This document shows, one piece after another, positions 63,755-64,000 of a stretch of DNA of 64,000 bases (positions are counted from its first letter, which is position 1; every line of letters starts with the position of its first letter). Source of the DNA: Symbiodinium kawagutii. Taxonomy: Eukaryota; Sar; Dinophyceae; Suessiales; Symbiodiniaceae. The notes beneath the pieces are model-generated. The model searched no databases and was not told the origin of the DNA. It was given only the letters and a program-made list of their open reading frames with translations. The DNA lies in NCBI GenBank assembly GCA_009767595.1, contig VSDK01027664.1, positions 127,484 to 191,483 of the forward strand. Reading direction: 5' to 3'. A program made the translations under genes and the position numbers.

Positions 63755-64000
63755 CGTGCAAATCTGACACAGGTCTATTTGGCATAGCTTTTGGCATTTG
63801 ATTTGGCATAGCTTTTGGCATTGTATCTGGCATAGCTTTTGGCCTTGTATCTGGCATAGCTTTTGGCATTCTACTTGGCACAGCTTTTGGCATTCTATTT
63901 GGCATAGCTTTTGGCATTCTATTTGGCATAGCTTCTGACATTCTATTTGGCATAGCTTTTGGCACTCTATCTGGCAGAGTTTTTGGCATTCTATCTGGCA
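63755..64000 (+). repeat. TTTTGGCATTCTATTTGGCATAGC tandem array, runs off the window
   Basis: About 24-bp units, TTTGGCATAGC alternating with TTTTGGCATTCTA, drifting to CTGGCA and CTGACA. Related in wording to 4285-4640. The minus strand is open as a Met/Pro/Lys repeat because of it. Confidence 0.93.

Overview
The window is eukaryotic nuclear DNA, most likely from a dinoflagellate. It is AT-leaning, full of simple and tandem repeats, and protein-coding content sits in tiny GC-richer exons separated by very large introns. The introns I could reconstruct use mostly GC and GA donor dinucleotides and obey an AG|G rule at the acceptor, which is the published splice pattern of dinoflagellates (Symbiodiniaceae, Polarella and relatives). 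Placing it in that group is an inference. Two runs of N (1768-1978 and 41778-41957) show a scaffolded assembly, and both lie inside tandem repeats.

One complete gene can be read on the + strand, from 9976 to 60519. It is a KDPG/KHG aldolase (Eda, Entner-Doudoroff pathway) of 250 residues split into 14 exons of 25-70 bp. The 13 introns run from 0.5 to 27.6 kb. Coding sequence is 753 bp of a 50.5 kb locus, about 1.5%. The assembled protein aligns with E. coli Eda without an internal gap at a constant offset of +30 residues through the active site, and the catalytic Glu75, Arg79, Thr103 and Schiff-base Lys163 are all present. The first two exons, encoding a hydrophobic N-terminal anchor or targeting segment, are less certain than the other twelve.

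Layout: 1-5 kb holds a 61-bp satellite with a gap, a TCTGGCAT-type repeat, a 40-bp triplicate and microsatellites. 5-10 kb is non-coding sequence with a few candidate exons of an upstream gene. 10-31 kb carries eda exons 1-12, and intron 10 contains a near-perfect inverted repeat with arms of about 650 bp. 31-59 kb is the giant intron 12, with many coding-like islands that do not belong to eda, trinucleotide arrays, a 2.4 kb minisatellite next to a second gap, a decayed LINE-type reverse transcriptase and a 1.65 kb element with inverted ends. 59-60.5 kb has the last two eda exons. 60.5-64 kb contains candidate exons of a downstream gene and a second GGCAT-type tandem array running off the end.

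The most unusual pattern is that many eda exons sit where the + strand switches from an A/C-rich tract built of AACCATCA-like words to a G/T-rich tract built of TGGTTGATG-like words. The two ends of the same intron are therefore broadly complementary. Two families of short hairpin-forming elements (about 100 bp, called HP-A and HP-B here) are scattered through introns and flanks. Together these suggest introns that were gained or shaped by inverted-repeat elements, or whose ends are brought together by base pairing; both readings are inference.
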